Shown here piece after piece: positions 16,345-24,371 of a stretch of 64,000 nucleotides of DNA. The DNA comes from Xanthomonas sp. XNM01. Its GTDB lineage: Bacteria > Pseudomonadota > Gammaproteobacteria > Xanthomonadales > Xanthomonadaceae. Made by a program: the position numbers and the translations under genes. Location: positions 806,001 to 870,000 of the forward strand of contig NZ_JACVAP010000001.1 of the NCBI RefSeq assembly GCF_014851915.1, read 5' to 3'. Within the stretch, counting starts at the first letter, position 1; the number at the start of each line of letters is the position of its first letter. The notes beneath the pieces were generated by a model. It did not search any database. It saw nothing but the letters and a program-made list of their open reading frames with translations, and was not told where the DNA came from.

Positions 16345-17622
16345 TCACCACAGCGCGTCGCGCAGCTTGTACCAGGCCATCGCCAGCACCAGCAGCGGCG
16401 TGCGCAGGGCGCGGCCGCCGGGGAAGGGCGCATGCGGGATCCTGGCGAACAGGTCCAGGCGCTCGGACTGGCCGCGGATCGCATCGGAGATCAGCCGCCC
16501 GGCCAGGCCGGTGCTGGCCACGCCATGGCCGGAGAAACCCTGCGCGAAGTACACGTTCGGCGTCAGCCGGCCCCAGTGCGGGGCACGGTTGAGCGAAATG
16601 TCGACGTAGCCGCCCCACAGGTACTCGACCGGCACGTCCGCCAGCTGCGGGAACACGGCGCGGATGCGCCGGCGCATCACGCCGCGCAGGTTCGGTGGCG
16701 GGAAGCTCGAATAGCTGGCGCGGCCGCCGAACAGCAGGCGGTGGTCGCGGCTGAGGCGGAAGTAGTCCAGCGCCCAGTTCGCGTCGGACACGGCCATGTC
16801 GTTGCCGATCAACGCGCGCGCCGCCGCCTCGCCCAGCGGCGCGGTCGCGGCGATGTAGGTGCCGACCGGCATCACGCGCTGCTCCAGTTCGGGCGCGACG
16901 CCGCGCAGCCAGGCGTTGCCCGCCAGCACCGCGAAATCGGCCGCCACCTCGCCAGCAGCGGTCTTCAGCACCGGCCGCGTGCCCCGGACCAGCTGTGTGA
17001 CGCGGGAGTGCTCGAAGATCCGCACGCCGGCCGCCATCGCCGCGCGGGCCAGGCCGAACACGTACTCGAGCGGGTGCAGGTGGCCGCTGGCCGGGTCGAA
17101 TACCGCGCCGCGATAGCGGTCGCTGGCGAGCACGCCGCGCAGGCGTTCGCGGCCCCACCATTCCAGCGGATAGTCGTAGCGCTGCGCCATGTCGACGATG
17201 TCGGCGCGCAGCTCGCGCTCCTGGCGCGGCTTGATCGGCACGTGCGCATAGCCGTCGCGCCAGTCGCAGGCGATGCGGTGGCGGGCGATGCGGTCGCGCA
17301 GCAGCCCCATGCCCTCGCGCGACAGGTCGAACAGCCGGCGCGCGGCGTCATCGCCCAGCAGGTGTTCCAGCGTGGACTGCTCGCAGCCGTAGCCGACGAT
17401 GGCCTGGCCGCCGTTGCGGCCGGAGGCGCCCCAGCCGATCCGCTCGGCTTCCAGTACCACCACGCGGTAGCCGGCCTCGGCCAGGTCCAGCGCGGCGCTC
17501 AGCCCGGTGAAGCCGGCGCCGAGGATGCAGACATCGGCGTCGAGGCAGCCGTGCAGCGCCGGCTGTTCCGGCAGTGGCGCGGCGCTGGCCGCATACCAGC
17601 TGGGCGGGTAGGCCGGGCTCAT
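16345..17622 (-). CDS. puuB: FAD-dependent gamma-glutamylputrescine oxidase-like enzyme (PuuB)
   Basis: 425 residues of the DAO family. The N-terminal FAD Rossmann motif (ADVCILGAGFTGLSA) and the GWGASGRNGGQ segment match PuuB, which oxidises gamma-glutamylputrescine to the gamma-glutamyl-aminobutyraldehyde, releasing ammonia and H2O2. The C-terminal GWGGYVDISLNRAPHWG-like block and GFSGHGVASTGLAG are also family features. ATG 17622 has GGAGG six bases upstream, so it is preferred over longer starts. It lies 150 bases downstream of puuA on the same strand, and puuD and the Pot importer are across the divergent promoter, so the pathway call is well supported. Confidence 0.88.
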   Translation of the reverse strand: MSPAYPPSWYAASAAPLPEQPALHGCLDADVCILGAGFTGLSAALDLAEAGYRVVVLEAERIGWGASGRNGGQAIVGYGCEQSTLEHLLGDDAARRLFDLSREGMGLLRDRIARHRIACDWRDGYAHVPIKPRQERELRADIVDMAQRYDYPLEWWGRERLRGVLASDRYRGAVFDPASGHLHPLEYVFGLARAAMAAGVRIFEHSRVTQLVRGTRPVLKTAAGEVAADFAVLAGNAWLRGVAPELEQRVMPVGTYIAATAPLGEAAARALIGNDMAVSDANWALDYFRLSRDHRLLFGGRASYSSFPPPNLRGVMRRRIRAVFPQLADVPVEYLWGGYVDISLNRAPHWGRLTPNVYFAQGFSGHGVASTGLAGRLISDAIRGQSERLDLFARIPHAPFPGGRALRTPLLVLAMAWYKLRDALW

Positions 17623-17772
17623 CGCATGCCTCCGTGCGCATGCCGGCATGCTCGCGCGAACCACCGCTCGCAGGCGGGACGTGCGGCGGATGCGTCGTCG
17701 CGCACGGTCGCCCGATCGGCTCCACGGCCGCCGCCGATCCGGCCCATGGCCGGCCGCGCGCGCGGCACAGGC

Positions 17773-19152
17773 TCAGACCGTGCGCAGATACCAGGCATAG
17801 TCCAGGTCGGTGACTTCGGTCTGGAAATCGCGCATTTCCTTCAGCTTCTGCTGGCCGTAGATGTGGCGGAAGCGCTCGCCGTACCACTGCGCTGCGAAAC
17901 CGCTGTGCAGGAAGGCGGCGATCGCCTCGGGCCAGGCCGGCGTGCGGGTTTCGACCTGCTCGTAGGCGTTGCCGGTGATCGGCGCGCCCGGGTCGCACCG
18001 CTGTTCAATGCCGTCCAGCATGCCGGCCAGCACTGCGGCGGCGACCAGGTAGGGATTGGCGTCGGCACCGGCGATGCGGTGCTCGATCCGCATGTTGGCC
18101 GGGTCGCTATGCGGCACGCGCATGGCCACGGTACGGTTGTTGAAGCCCCAGCTGTCGTTGAGCGGCACGAAGGCGTTGGCGACGAAGCGGCGGTAGCTGT
18201 TGGCGTGCGGGGCGAACAGCAGCAGGTTGTCCGGTGCGCTGCGCTGCAGGCCGCCGACGGCATGGCGCAGCGCGTCGGCCGGTGCCTCGGGCGTGCCGGC
18301 GAACAGGTTGCGGCCCTCGGTGTCGAGCACGCTGACATGCAGGTGCAGGCCGTTGCCGGCCTGGCCGGTCAGCGGCTTGGCCATGAAGCTGGCCAGCGCG
18401 CCCTGCTGCTGGGCGATGGCCTTGATGGTGCGCTTGAGCAGCACCGCGTCGTCGCAGGCGGCCAGCGCATCGTCGCGGTGCTTGAGGTTGATCTCGAACT
18501 GGCCGGGCGCGTACTCGGCCACGGCCGTGTCGGCGGGGATGCGCTGGGCGGCGCAGGCGGCGGCGACGGCGTCGATGAAGGCCTGGTTGTCGTCCAGGTC
18601 GTCCATCGAATAGACCTGTGTGCTCGCGTTGCGGCGGCCGCTGACAGGGTCCAGCAGGGTCTGCGGTCGGCCGTCGGGACCGGGCAGGCGGTCGAACAGG
18701 TAGAACTCCAGTTCGACCGCGACCACCGGGGTCAGCCCGCGCACGCGATAACGGTCCAGCACCCGTGCCAGCACCTGGCGCGGGTGCGCGTCGAACAGGG
18801 CGCCGTCACCGTCCTCCATCGCCAGCAGCAGCTGTGCGGCCGGCTGCGGCGACCACGGCACCGTCCGCAGCGTGCCGGCGACCGGCCGGCAGATGCGGTC
18901 CTCGTCGCCGATGTCGTAGCCCAGCCCGGTCTCCTCGACCGTGTTGCCGGTGATGTCGGCGGCGATCAGCGACATCGGCAGGCAGACGCCGTCGCGGTAG
19001 ACCTTGGACAGGCTCGCGCCGGTGACGCGCTTGCCGCGCAGCACGCCGTTGGCGTCGGGCAGCAGCAGGTCGACGTGGGCCGGGCCGTCCTCGCCGAAGC
19101 CCTGCAGGGTCGCGCGGTCATCGGAAGACAGCAGGGCGGAGTCGGGGCGCAT
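17773..19152 (-). CDS. puuA: Gamma-glutamylputrescine synthetase-like enzyme (PuuA)
   Basis: 459 residues, a glutamine-synthetase-fold ligase. PuuA joins glutamate to putrescine using ATP, the first step of the Puu pathway. The N-terminal beta-grasp region carries DLLLPDANGVLRGKR; the catalytic part has VVAVELEFYLF (metal-binding Glu residues), GQFEINLKH, NGLHLHVSV and the NSYRRF and NRTVAMRVP blocks for nucleotide and substrate. It lacks the adenylylation tyrosine region of true GlnA. The ATG at 19152 is preferred over a GTG nine bases upstream. It is divergent to puuD and first in line with puuB. A second PuuA-like gene follows at 20120. Confidence 0.88.
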   Translation of the reverse strand: MRPDSALLSSDDRATLQGFGEDGPAHVDLLLPDANGVLRGKRVTGASLSKVYRDGVCLPMSLIAADITGNTVEETGLGYDIGDEDRICRPVAGTLRTVPWSPQPAAQLLLAMEDGDGALFDAHPRQVLARVLDRYRVRGLTPVVAVELEFYLFDRLPGPDGRPQTLLDPVSGRRNASTQVYSMDDLDDNQAFIDAVAAACAAQRIPADTAVAEYAPGQFEINLKHRDDALAACDDAVLLKRTIKAIAQQQGALASFMAKPLTGQAGNGLHLHVSVLDTEGRNLFAGTPEAPADALRHAVGGLQRSAPDNLLLFAPHANSYRRFVANAFVPLNDSWGFNNRTVAMRVPHSDPANMRIEHRIAGADANPYLVAAAVLAGMLDGIEQRCDPGAPITGNAYEQVETRTPAWPEAIAAFLHSGFAAQWYGERFRHIYGQQKLKEMRDFQTEVTDLDYAWYLRTV

Positions 19153-19285
19153 GGCAGGCACCGGGCCGGGGACGCTGGCAGCTTAACAGGGCCTGGTTTC
19201 GTCAAGAATACTCAACGCCCGGTCGCGCACCCGATGTTCCATGCCCGTTCCGTCGATGGCGGCGGCGCGGGAAGCCGCCGCCGTG

Positions 19286-19314
19286 TTGTAAAAATAAAAC
19301 GCCCGGGGTACCTT
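19286..19314 (+). promoter_or_regulatory. puuD: Candidate promoter of the puuD operon
   Basis: TTGTAA (19286-19291), 17 bases, TACCTT (19309-19314) in the divergent puuA/puuD region. The -35 part lies in a strikingly AT-rich run (TTGTAAAAATAAAAC) in GC-rich surroundings. The ATG of puuD is 28 bases downstream. A regulator such as PuuR may act here, but no site could be confirmed by eye. Confidence 0.4.
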
Positions 19315-19341
19315 GCCCAGACGCCATTGGACGCCTCGCGC

Positions 19342-20097
19342 ATGGCTCTTCCGCCGCTGGTCGGCCTGCCCACCGACCGCAAACAGATCGGTCCGCATCC
19401 TTTCCTCGCAGCCGGCGAGAAGTACGTCCGCGCCGCCATCGACGGCGCCGGCGTGACCCCCGTGCTGCTGCCCGCGCTGCTGCCCTCCCTCGACGCCCGG
19501 CAATGGCTGACGCGCATCGACGGGCTGATGCTGACTGGCGCCTACAGCAACATCGAGCCGCACCATTACGGCACCGAATCGAGCTGGGAGGGCAACCTGC
19601 ACGACCCGGCACGCGATGCGACCACGCTGGGCCTGATTCCCGACGCCATCGCGCTCGGCCTGCCGATCCTGGCGATCTGCCGTGGCTTCCAGGAGGTCAA
19701 CGTCGCGCTCGGCGGCAGCCTGCACCAGAAGCTGCACGAAGTGCCGGGCCTGTCCGACCATCGCGAGCGTCCGGAGGATCCGCTCGAAACGCAGTACGCG
19801 CCGGTGCAGGACATCGCCCTGGCCGACGGCGGGCTGCTGGCGGCGATCGCCGGCGGTACGCATGCGAAGGTGAATTCGCTGCACGGGCAGGGTGTGGCCC
19901 GGCTCGCGGCCGGTCTGCAGGTGGAGGCCACCGCGCCGGATGGCGTGATCGAGGCGTTCCGCGGCAGCGGCCCCGGTTTCCTGCTCGGCGTGCAGTGGCA
20001 TCCGGAATGGCAGGTCACCCGCGATCCGTTCTACCTGGGCATCTTCCGCGCCTTCGGCGATGCCTGCCGCCAGTACGCCGCCCGCCGCGGCCATTGA
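19342..20097 (+). CDS. puuD: Gamma-glutamyl-GABA hydrolase (PuuD)
   Basis: 251 residues, class I glutamine amidotransferase fold. PuuD hydrolyses gamma-glutamyl-gamma-aminobutyrate to glutamate and GABA, the last step of the Puu route. The nucleophile Cys sits in LAICRGFQEVN (about residue 114) and the catalytic His/Glu pair in VQWHPEWQ (about 225). The GLMLTGAYSNIEPHHYG block and the NSLHGQGV segment fit the family. ATG 19342 starts the protein directly at the first beta strand. It is the first gene of the plus-strand polyamine operon, 22 bases before the second PuuA-like ligase. Confidence 0.93.
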   Translation: MALPPLVGLPTDRKQIGPHPFLAAGEKYVRAAIDGAGVTPVLLPALLPSLDARQWLTRIDGLMLTGAYSNIEPHHYGTESSWEGNLHDPARDATTLGLIPDAIALGLPILAICRGFQEVNVALGGSLHQKLHEVPGLSDHRERPEDPLETQYAPVQDIALADGGLLAAIAGGTHAKVNSLHGQGVARLAAGLQVEATAPDGVIEAFRGSGPGFLLGVQWHPEWQVTRDPFYLGIFRAFGDACRQYAARRGH

Positions 20098-20119
20098 CTC
20101 CCATCTTCCGGACCTTCCG

Positions 20120-21502
20120 ATGAGTACCCGCCCGAGCCGCCGCAAGCCGACCACCGCCCAGCAGGAGAGCTCGCTGCGGCGCTGGCTGAAGGACCGGCGG
20201 ATCACCGAGGTCGAGTGCCTGGTGCCGGACATCACCGGCAACGCGCGCGGCAAGATCATCCCGGCCGACAAGTTCTCGCACGACTACGGCACGCGTCTGC
20301 CGGAAGGCATCTTCGCAACCACCGTCACCGGCGACTATCCGGACGACTACTACGAACTGGTCTCGCCCTCGGACTCGGACATGCTGCTGCGGCCCGATCC
20401 TGAAACGGTGCGGATGGTGCCGTGGGCGGCCGACCCGACCGCGCAGATCATCCACGACTGCCAGACCAAGGATGGCAAGCCGCACGAACTGGCCCCGCGC
20501 AGCGTGCTGCGGCGCGTGCTCGAGGCCTACGAGGAACTCGGCCTGCGCCCGGTGGTGGCGCCGGAGCTGGAGTTCTTTCTCGTCCAGAAGAACACCGACC
20601 CCGATTTCCCGCTGCTGCCGCCGGCCGGCCGTTCAGGCCGCCCGGAGACCGCGCGCCAGTCGTACTCGATCGACGCGGTCAACGAGTTCGATCCGATCCT
20701 GGACCTGATGTACGACTACTGCGACGCGATGGAACTGGACGTGGACACGCTGATCCACGAATCCGGCGCCGCCCAGCTGGAGGTCAACTTCACCCACGCC
20801 GGCGCGCTGTCGCTGGCCGACCAGGTGTTCCTGTTCAAGCGCACCATGCGCGAGGCCGCGCTGCGCCACGGCATCTACGCGACCTTCCTGGCCAAGCCGA
20901 TGGAGAACGAGCCGGGCAGCGCGATGCACATCCACCAGAGCGTGGTCGATGCCAGGGGCAACAACGTGTTCACCGGCAAGGGCAGGGCGCGGCACAGCCC
21001 GGTGTTCGGCCATTACCTGGCCGGCCTGCAGAAGTACGTGCCGATGGCGATGGCGTTCTTCGCGCCCAACGTCAATTCCTACCGCCGGCTGATGTTCGGC
21101 GAGGTCTCGCCGATCAACGTCGAGTGGGGCTACGACAACCGCACCTGCGGGCTGCGGGTGCCGATGGACACGCCGGAGAACATGCGGGTGGAGAGCCGGT
21201 TCGCCGGTTCCGATGCCAATCCCTACCTGGCGATGGCGGCGACCCTGGCCTGCGGCCTGCTCGGCATGCGCGAACGGCTCACGCCGACCGAGCCGCTGTC
21301 CGACAGCGCCCAGGACAAGGGCTTCACCCTGGCCCGGTCGCTGGGCGAGGCGCTGGACCAGCTGGAGGGCTGCGCGCCGCTGCAGGAGCTGCTGGGCGAA
21401 CGCTTCGTGCGCGCCTACATCTCGGTCAAGCGCAAGGAGTACGAGACGTTCTTCCGCGTGATCAGCTCGTGGGAGCGCGAGTTCCTGCTGCTGAACGTGT
21501 AG
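20120..21502 (+). CDS. Second glutamine-synthetase-family polyamine ligase (PuuA-like)
   Basis: 460 residues, same fold as the divergent puuA but clearly distinct, with a basic N-terminal lead (MSTRPSRRKP) and only scattered identity. Signatures include CLVPDITGNARGK, VVAPELEFFLV, SAMHIHQSVVD, NSYRRLM and NRTCGLRVP, and a C-terminal RVISSWEREFLLLNV typical of bacterial PuuA/SpuI-type enzymes. It presumably gamma-glutamylates a polyamine or monoamine; having two in one island suggests different substrates such as putrescine and spermidine. It lies between puuD and the transaminase. Its TAG stop falls inside a TAGGAG-type repeat at 21499-21522. Confidence 0.88.
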   Translation: MSTRPSRRKPTTAQQESSLRRWLKDRRITEVECLVPDITGNARGKIIPADKFSHDYGTRLPEGIFATTVTGDYPDDYYELVSPSDSDMLLRPDPETVRMVPWAADPTAQIIHDCQTKDGKPHELAPRSVLRRVLEAYEELGLRPVVAPELEFFLVQKNTDPDFPLLPPAGRSGRPETARQSYSIDAVNEFDPILDLMYDYCDAMELDVDTLIHESGAAQLEVNFTHAGALSLADQVFLFKRTMREAALRHGIYATFLAKPMENEPGSAMHIHQSVVDARGNNVFTGKGRARHSPVFGHYLAGLQKYVPMAMAFFAPNVNSYRRLMFGEVSPINVEWGYDNRTCGLRVPMDTPENMRVESRFAGSDANPYLAMAATLACGLLGMRERLTPTEPLSDSAQDKGFTLARSLGEALDQLEGCAPLQELLGERFVRAYISVKRKEYETFFRVISSWEREFLLLNV

Positions 21503-21522
21503 GAGCGGCCCCGGTCGCGACC
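21499..21522 (+). repeat. TAGGAG-type short palindromic repeat (REP-like)
   Basis: A 24-base element beginning GTAGGAGCGG and ending CGGTCGCGACC, of the TAGGAGCGRC...GTCGCGAC type scattered through Xanthomonadaceae genomes. It overlaps the TAG stop of the PuuA-like gene. A second, related copy in the opposite orientation lies at 40621-40643. The family attribution is from memory of such genomes. Confidence 0.6.
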
Positions 21523-21602
21523 GCCATCCCGGAGGTGGCGGAGAATCATCGGCAGGGCGATGCCGTGGCACGAATCAGGCAACACGGATTTCCGGAGGAA
21601 TG

Positions 21603-22970
21603 ATGATCGACCCGATCCAGACGCGGGCCCTGCAGGACCTCGATGCCGCCCATCACCTGCATCCGTTCAATGACAACGCCGCGCTGGCGCAGAAGGGCAC
21701 CCGCATCCTGACCCGCGGAGAAGGCTGCTACGTCTGGGATGCCGAGGGCAACAAGCTGCTCGACGCCTTCGCCGGCCTGTGGTGCGTCAACATCGGCTAC
21801 GGCCGGCCCGAGCTGGGTGCGGCGGCGGCGCGGCAGATGACCGAGCTGGCCTACTACAACAGCTTCTTCCAGTGCACGACCGAGCCGACGATCCGGCTGG
21901 CCGCCAAGCTGGCCGAGCTGACCCCGGGCGATCTGAACCATGCGTTCTTCGTCAACTCCGGTTCGGAGGCCAACGACACCATCCTGCGCCTGGTCCGGCA
22001 TTTCTGGGCGGTGCAGGACCAGCCGCAGAAGACCATCTTCATCGGTCGCCACGACGGCTACCACGGCACCACGATGGCCGGCGCCAGCCTTGGCGGCATG
22101 AAGGGCATGCACCGGCAGGGCGGCCTGCCGATCCCGGACATCCACCACATCGATCCGCCGTTCTGGTTCGCCGATGGCGGCGAGCTGTCCGAGGACGAGT
22201 ACGGTCTGGTCGCCGCGCGCCGGCTGGAGGAGAAGATCCTCGCGCTGGGCCCGGAGCGGGTCGCGGCCTTCATCGGCGAGCCGATCATGGGCGCGATCGG
22301 CGTCTACATCCCGCCGCGCACCTACTGGCCGGAAATCGAGCGGATCTGCCGCCAGTACGATGTGCTGCTGGTCGCCGACGAGGTGATCTGCGGATTCGGC
22401 CGCACCGGCGAGTGGTTCGGTTCGCAGCATTTCGGCATCCAGCCCGATGTGATGACGATCGCCAAGGGCATCACCTCCGGCTACATCCCACTGGGCGCGG
22501 CGATGTTCAACGACCGCGTCGCCGGCGTGCTGAAGGCGCAGGGCGGCGAACTGGCGCATGGCGCCACCTACTCGGGCCATCCGGTGTGCGCGGCGGTCGC
22601 CCTGGAGAACATCCGGATCCTGCAGGACGAGAAGATCGTCGAGCGCGCCAGGGACGAGGTCGCCCCCTACCTGGCCCAGCGCTGGGCCGAGCTGGGCGAG
22701 CACCGGCTGGTCGGCCAGGCCCGGATCACCGGGCTGATGGGCGCGCTGGAACTGGTGCCGGACAAGTCCCGCCGCGCGTTCTTCCCCGAGCGTGGCGCGG
22801 TGGGCGCCCGCTGCCGCGACAACGCGCTGCGCAACGGCCTGATCCTGCGCGCCACCTGGGATGCGATGCTGCTGTCGCCGCCGCTGGTGTTGAGCCGGGA
22901 CCAGGTCGACGAGCTGTTCGACAAGGCCTGGAAGGCGCTGGACGAGACCGCCGCACAGCTGGGCAAATGA
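21603..22970 (+). CDS. spuC: Putrescine/GABA-pyruvate type aminotransferase (SpuC-like)
   Basis: About 455 residues, class III PLP-dependent aminotransferase. The PLP lysine is in MTIAKGITSGYIPLGA, preceded by LVADEVICGFGRTG, and the entry HLHPFNDN-like segment and NSGSEANDTI match the SpuC/PuuE-like branch (polyamine or omega-amino acid:pyruvate transaminases). It would convert putrescine to 4-aminobutyraldehyde or GABA to succinate semialdehyde. Two ATGs are adjacent at 21600 and 21603; GGAGG at 21594-21598 leaves four bases to the second, which I prefer. It is in the operon between the PuuA-like ligase and the binding proteins. Confidence 0.85.
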   Translation: MIDPIQTRALQDLDAAHHLHPFNDNAALAQKGTRILTRGEGCYVWDAEGNKLLDAFAGLWCVNIGYGRPELGAAAARQMTELAYYNSFFQCTTEPTIRLAAKLAELTPGDLNHAFFVNSGSEANDTILRLVRHFWAVQDQPQKTIFIGRHDGYHGTTMAGASLGGMKGMHRQGGLPIPDIHHIDPPFWFADGGELSEDEYGLVAARRLEEKILALGPERVAAFIGEPIMGAIGVYIPPRTYWPEIERICRQYDVLLVADEVICGFGRTGEWFGSQHFGIQPDVMTIAKGITSGYIPLGAAMFNDRVAGVLKAQGGELAHGATYSGHPVCAAVALENIRILQDEKIVERARDEVAPYLAQRWAELGEHRLVGQARITGLMGALELVPDKSRRAFFPERGAVGARCRDNALRNGLILRATWDAMLLSPPLVLSRDQVDELFDKAWKALDETAAQLGK

Positions 22971-23026
22971 GTACGGCGGGGGTACGCTGCCGCGATCGAC
23001 TTCACACCACCCGAGGATTTTCCACG

Positions 23027-24139
23027 ATGAAGCTGCGGACCCTGAGCCTGGGCATCGCCACCCTCCTGCTTGCCGCCTGTGGCGGCGGTGGCGACGGCGC
23101 CGGCGGCGCCGATGCCAAGGTATTGAACGTCTACAACTACTCGGACTACATCGCCGAAGACACGATCCCGAACTTCGAGAAGCAGACCGGGATCAAGGTC
23201 ACCTATGACGTCTACGACAGCGACGAGATCGTCGAGACCAAGCTGCTGGCCGGTTCCAGCGGTTACGACATCGTGGTGCCGACGCTGAACTTCTTCGGCC
23301 GCCAGGTCCAGGCCGGCGTGTTCCTGCCGCTGGACAAGAGCAAGATCCCCAACCTGGCCAACCTCGACCCCAAGGTGATGGAGCGCATCGCCTCGCAGGA
23401 TCCGGAGAACAGGTACGGCGTGCCGTACATGATGGGCACCACCGGCATCGGCTACAACGTCGACAAGCTGACCGCCGCGTTCGGCAGCACCGAGATCGCC
23501 TCCAGCTGGGACCTGATCTTCAAGCCCGAGAACATCGCGAAGATGAAGGACTGCGGTGTGACCCTGCTGGACACGCCGTCCGACATCATCCCGATCGCGC
23601 TGCATTACCTGGGCGAGGATCCGCACAGCGCCGACCCGGCCGCGCTGCAGCGGGCCGCCGATCTGATCAAGTCGATCCGCCCGTACGTGCAGAACTTCCA
23701 CTCGAGCCAGTTCGTCGGTTCGCTGGCCAACGGCAACACCTGCCTGGTGGTCGGCTGGTCCGGCGACATCATCCAGGCCCGCGACCGTGCCGAGGAGGCC
23801 GGCAACGGCGTCAACGTCGCCTATTCGATCCCGAAGGAAGGCGCGCCGCAGTGGTTCGACATGCTGGCGATCCCTGCCGATGCCAAGCATCCGGACAACG
23901 CCTACGCCTTCATCAACTACCTGCTGGAGCCGAAGGTCGCCGCGGCCAACACCGACTTCATCCAGTACGCCAATCCGGTGAGGGAAGCGACGCCGCTGGT
24001 GGACGCGGCGATCCGCGATGACGCCACGATCTACCCGCCGGCGGAGGTCGCCGACAAGCTGTTCACCTACGCGATCAACTCGCCGGAAACCGACAAGCTG
24101 TACACGCGCCTGTGGACGGAGATCAAGACCGGCCGTTGA
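23027..24139 (+). CDS. potF: Polyamine-binding lipoprotein, PotF-like, copy 1
   Basis: 370 residues. The lipobox LLLAAC (Cys ~18) marks a lipoprotein tethered to the outer face of the inner membrane, followed by a Gly-rich linker. The mature domain has the PotD/PotF hallmark LNVYNYSDYIAEDTIPNFEKQTG at its start, the VVPTLNFFGRQV strand, GTTGIGYNVDKL and ANGNTCLVVGWSGDIIQA, with aromatic residues typical of the polyamine pocket. It captures putrescine or spermidine for PotGHI. A close paralogue follows after a 232-base gap filled with three GC hairpins. True PotF proteins have a cleaved signal peptide, so the lipid anchor is a local variation. Confidence 0.92.
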   Translation: MKLRTLSLGIATLLLAACGGGGDGAGGADAKVLNVYNYSDYIAEDTIPNFEKQTGIKVTYDVYDSDEIVETKLLAGSSGYDIVVPTLNFFGRQVQAGVFLPLDKSKIPNLANLDPKVMERIASQDPENRYGVPYMMGTTGIGYNVDKLTAAFGSTEIASSWDLIFKPENIAKMKDCGVTLLDTPSDIIPIALHYLGEDPHSADPAALQRAADLIKSIRPYVQNFHSSQFVGSLANGNTCLVVGWSGDIIQARDRAEEAGNGVNVAYSIPKEGAPQWFDMLAIPADAKHPDNAYAFINYLLEPKVAAANTDFIQYANPVREATPLVDAAIRDDATIYPPAEVADKLFTYAINSPETDKLYTRLWTEIKTGR

Positions 24140-24172
24140 GGCGCGCAGCAGCACCGGCGACAGGCTGTCCCG

Positions 24173-24262
24173 CCGCCTCCCGACCGGAGGCGGCGCGGGG
24201 ACCGGAGTGATCCGGTCCCCGGTGTCCGCACCGTCGCGCGCCTGAGGCCGCGCGGTGCGGAC
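24173..24262 (+). terminator. Three consecutive GC-rich hairpins between the potF copies
   Basis: Stem 1: CCGCCTCC/GGAGGCGG, 5-base loop (24173-24193). Stem 2: GGGGACCGGA/TCCGGTCCCC, 4-base loop (24197-24220). Stem 3: GTCCGCACCG/CGGTGCGGAC (24224-24262), with an inner CGCG/CGCG and GCC-TGA-GGC extension and small bulges. All stems are perfect over the stated bases. No T-runs follow. They may partly terminate transcription or protect the upstream mRNA, so that the first binding protein is made in excess over the importer. Confidence 0.6.
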
Positions 24263-24371
24263 GTGCTGTACAGAAGGGGGACGACGGGGAGGGGAACCCG
24301 TGGACGCCTGCCCGTACGGTGGCGTCGTTGAACAACCGACATGCCCTTGGGGGCGCTTGGGAGTCGCAACG

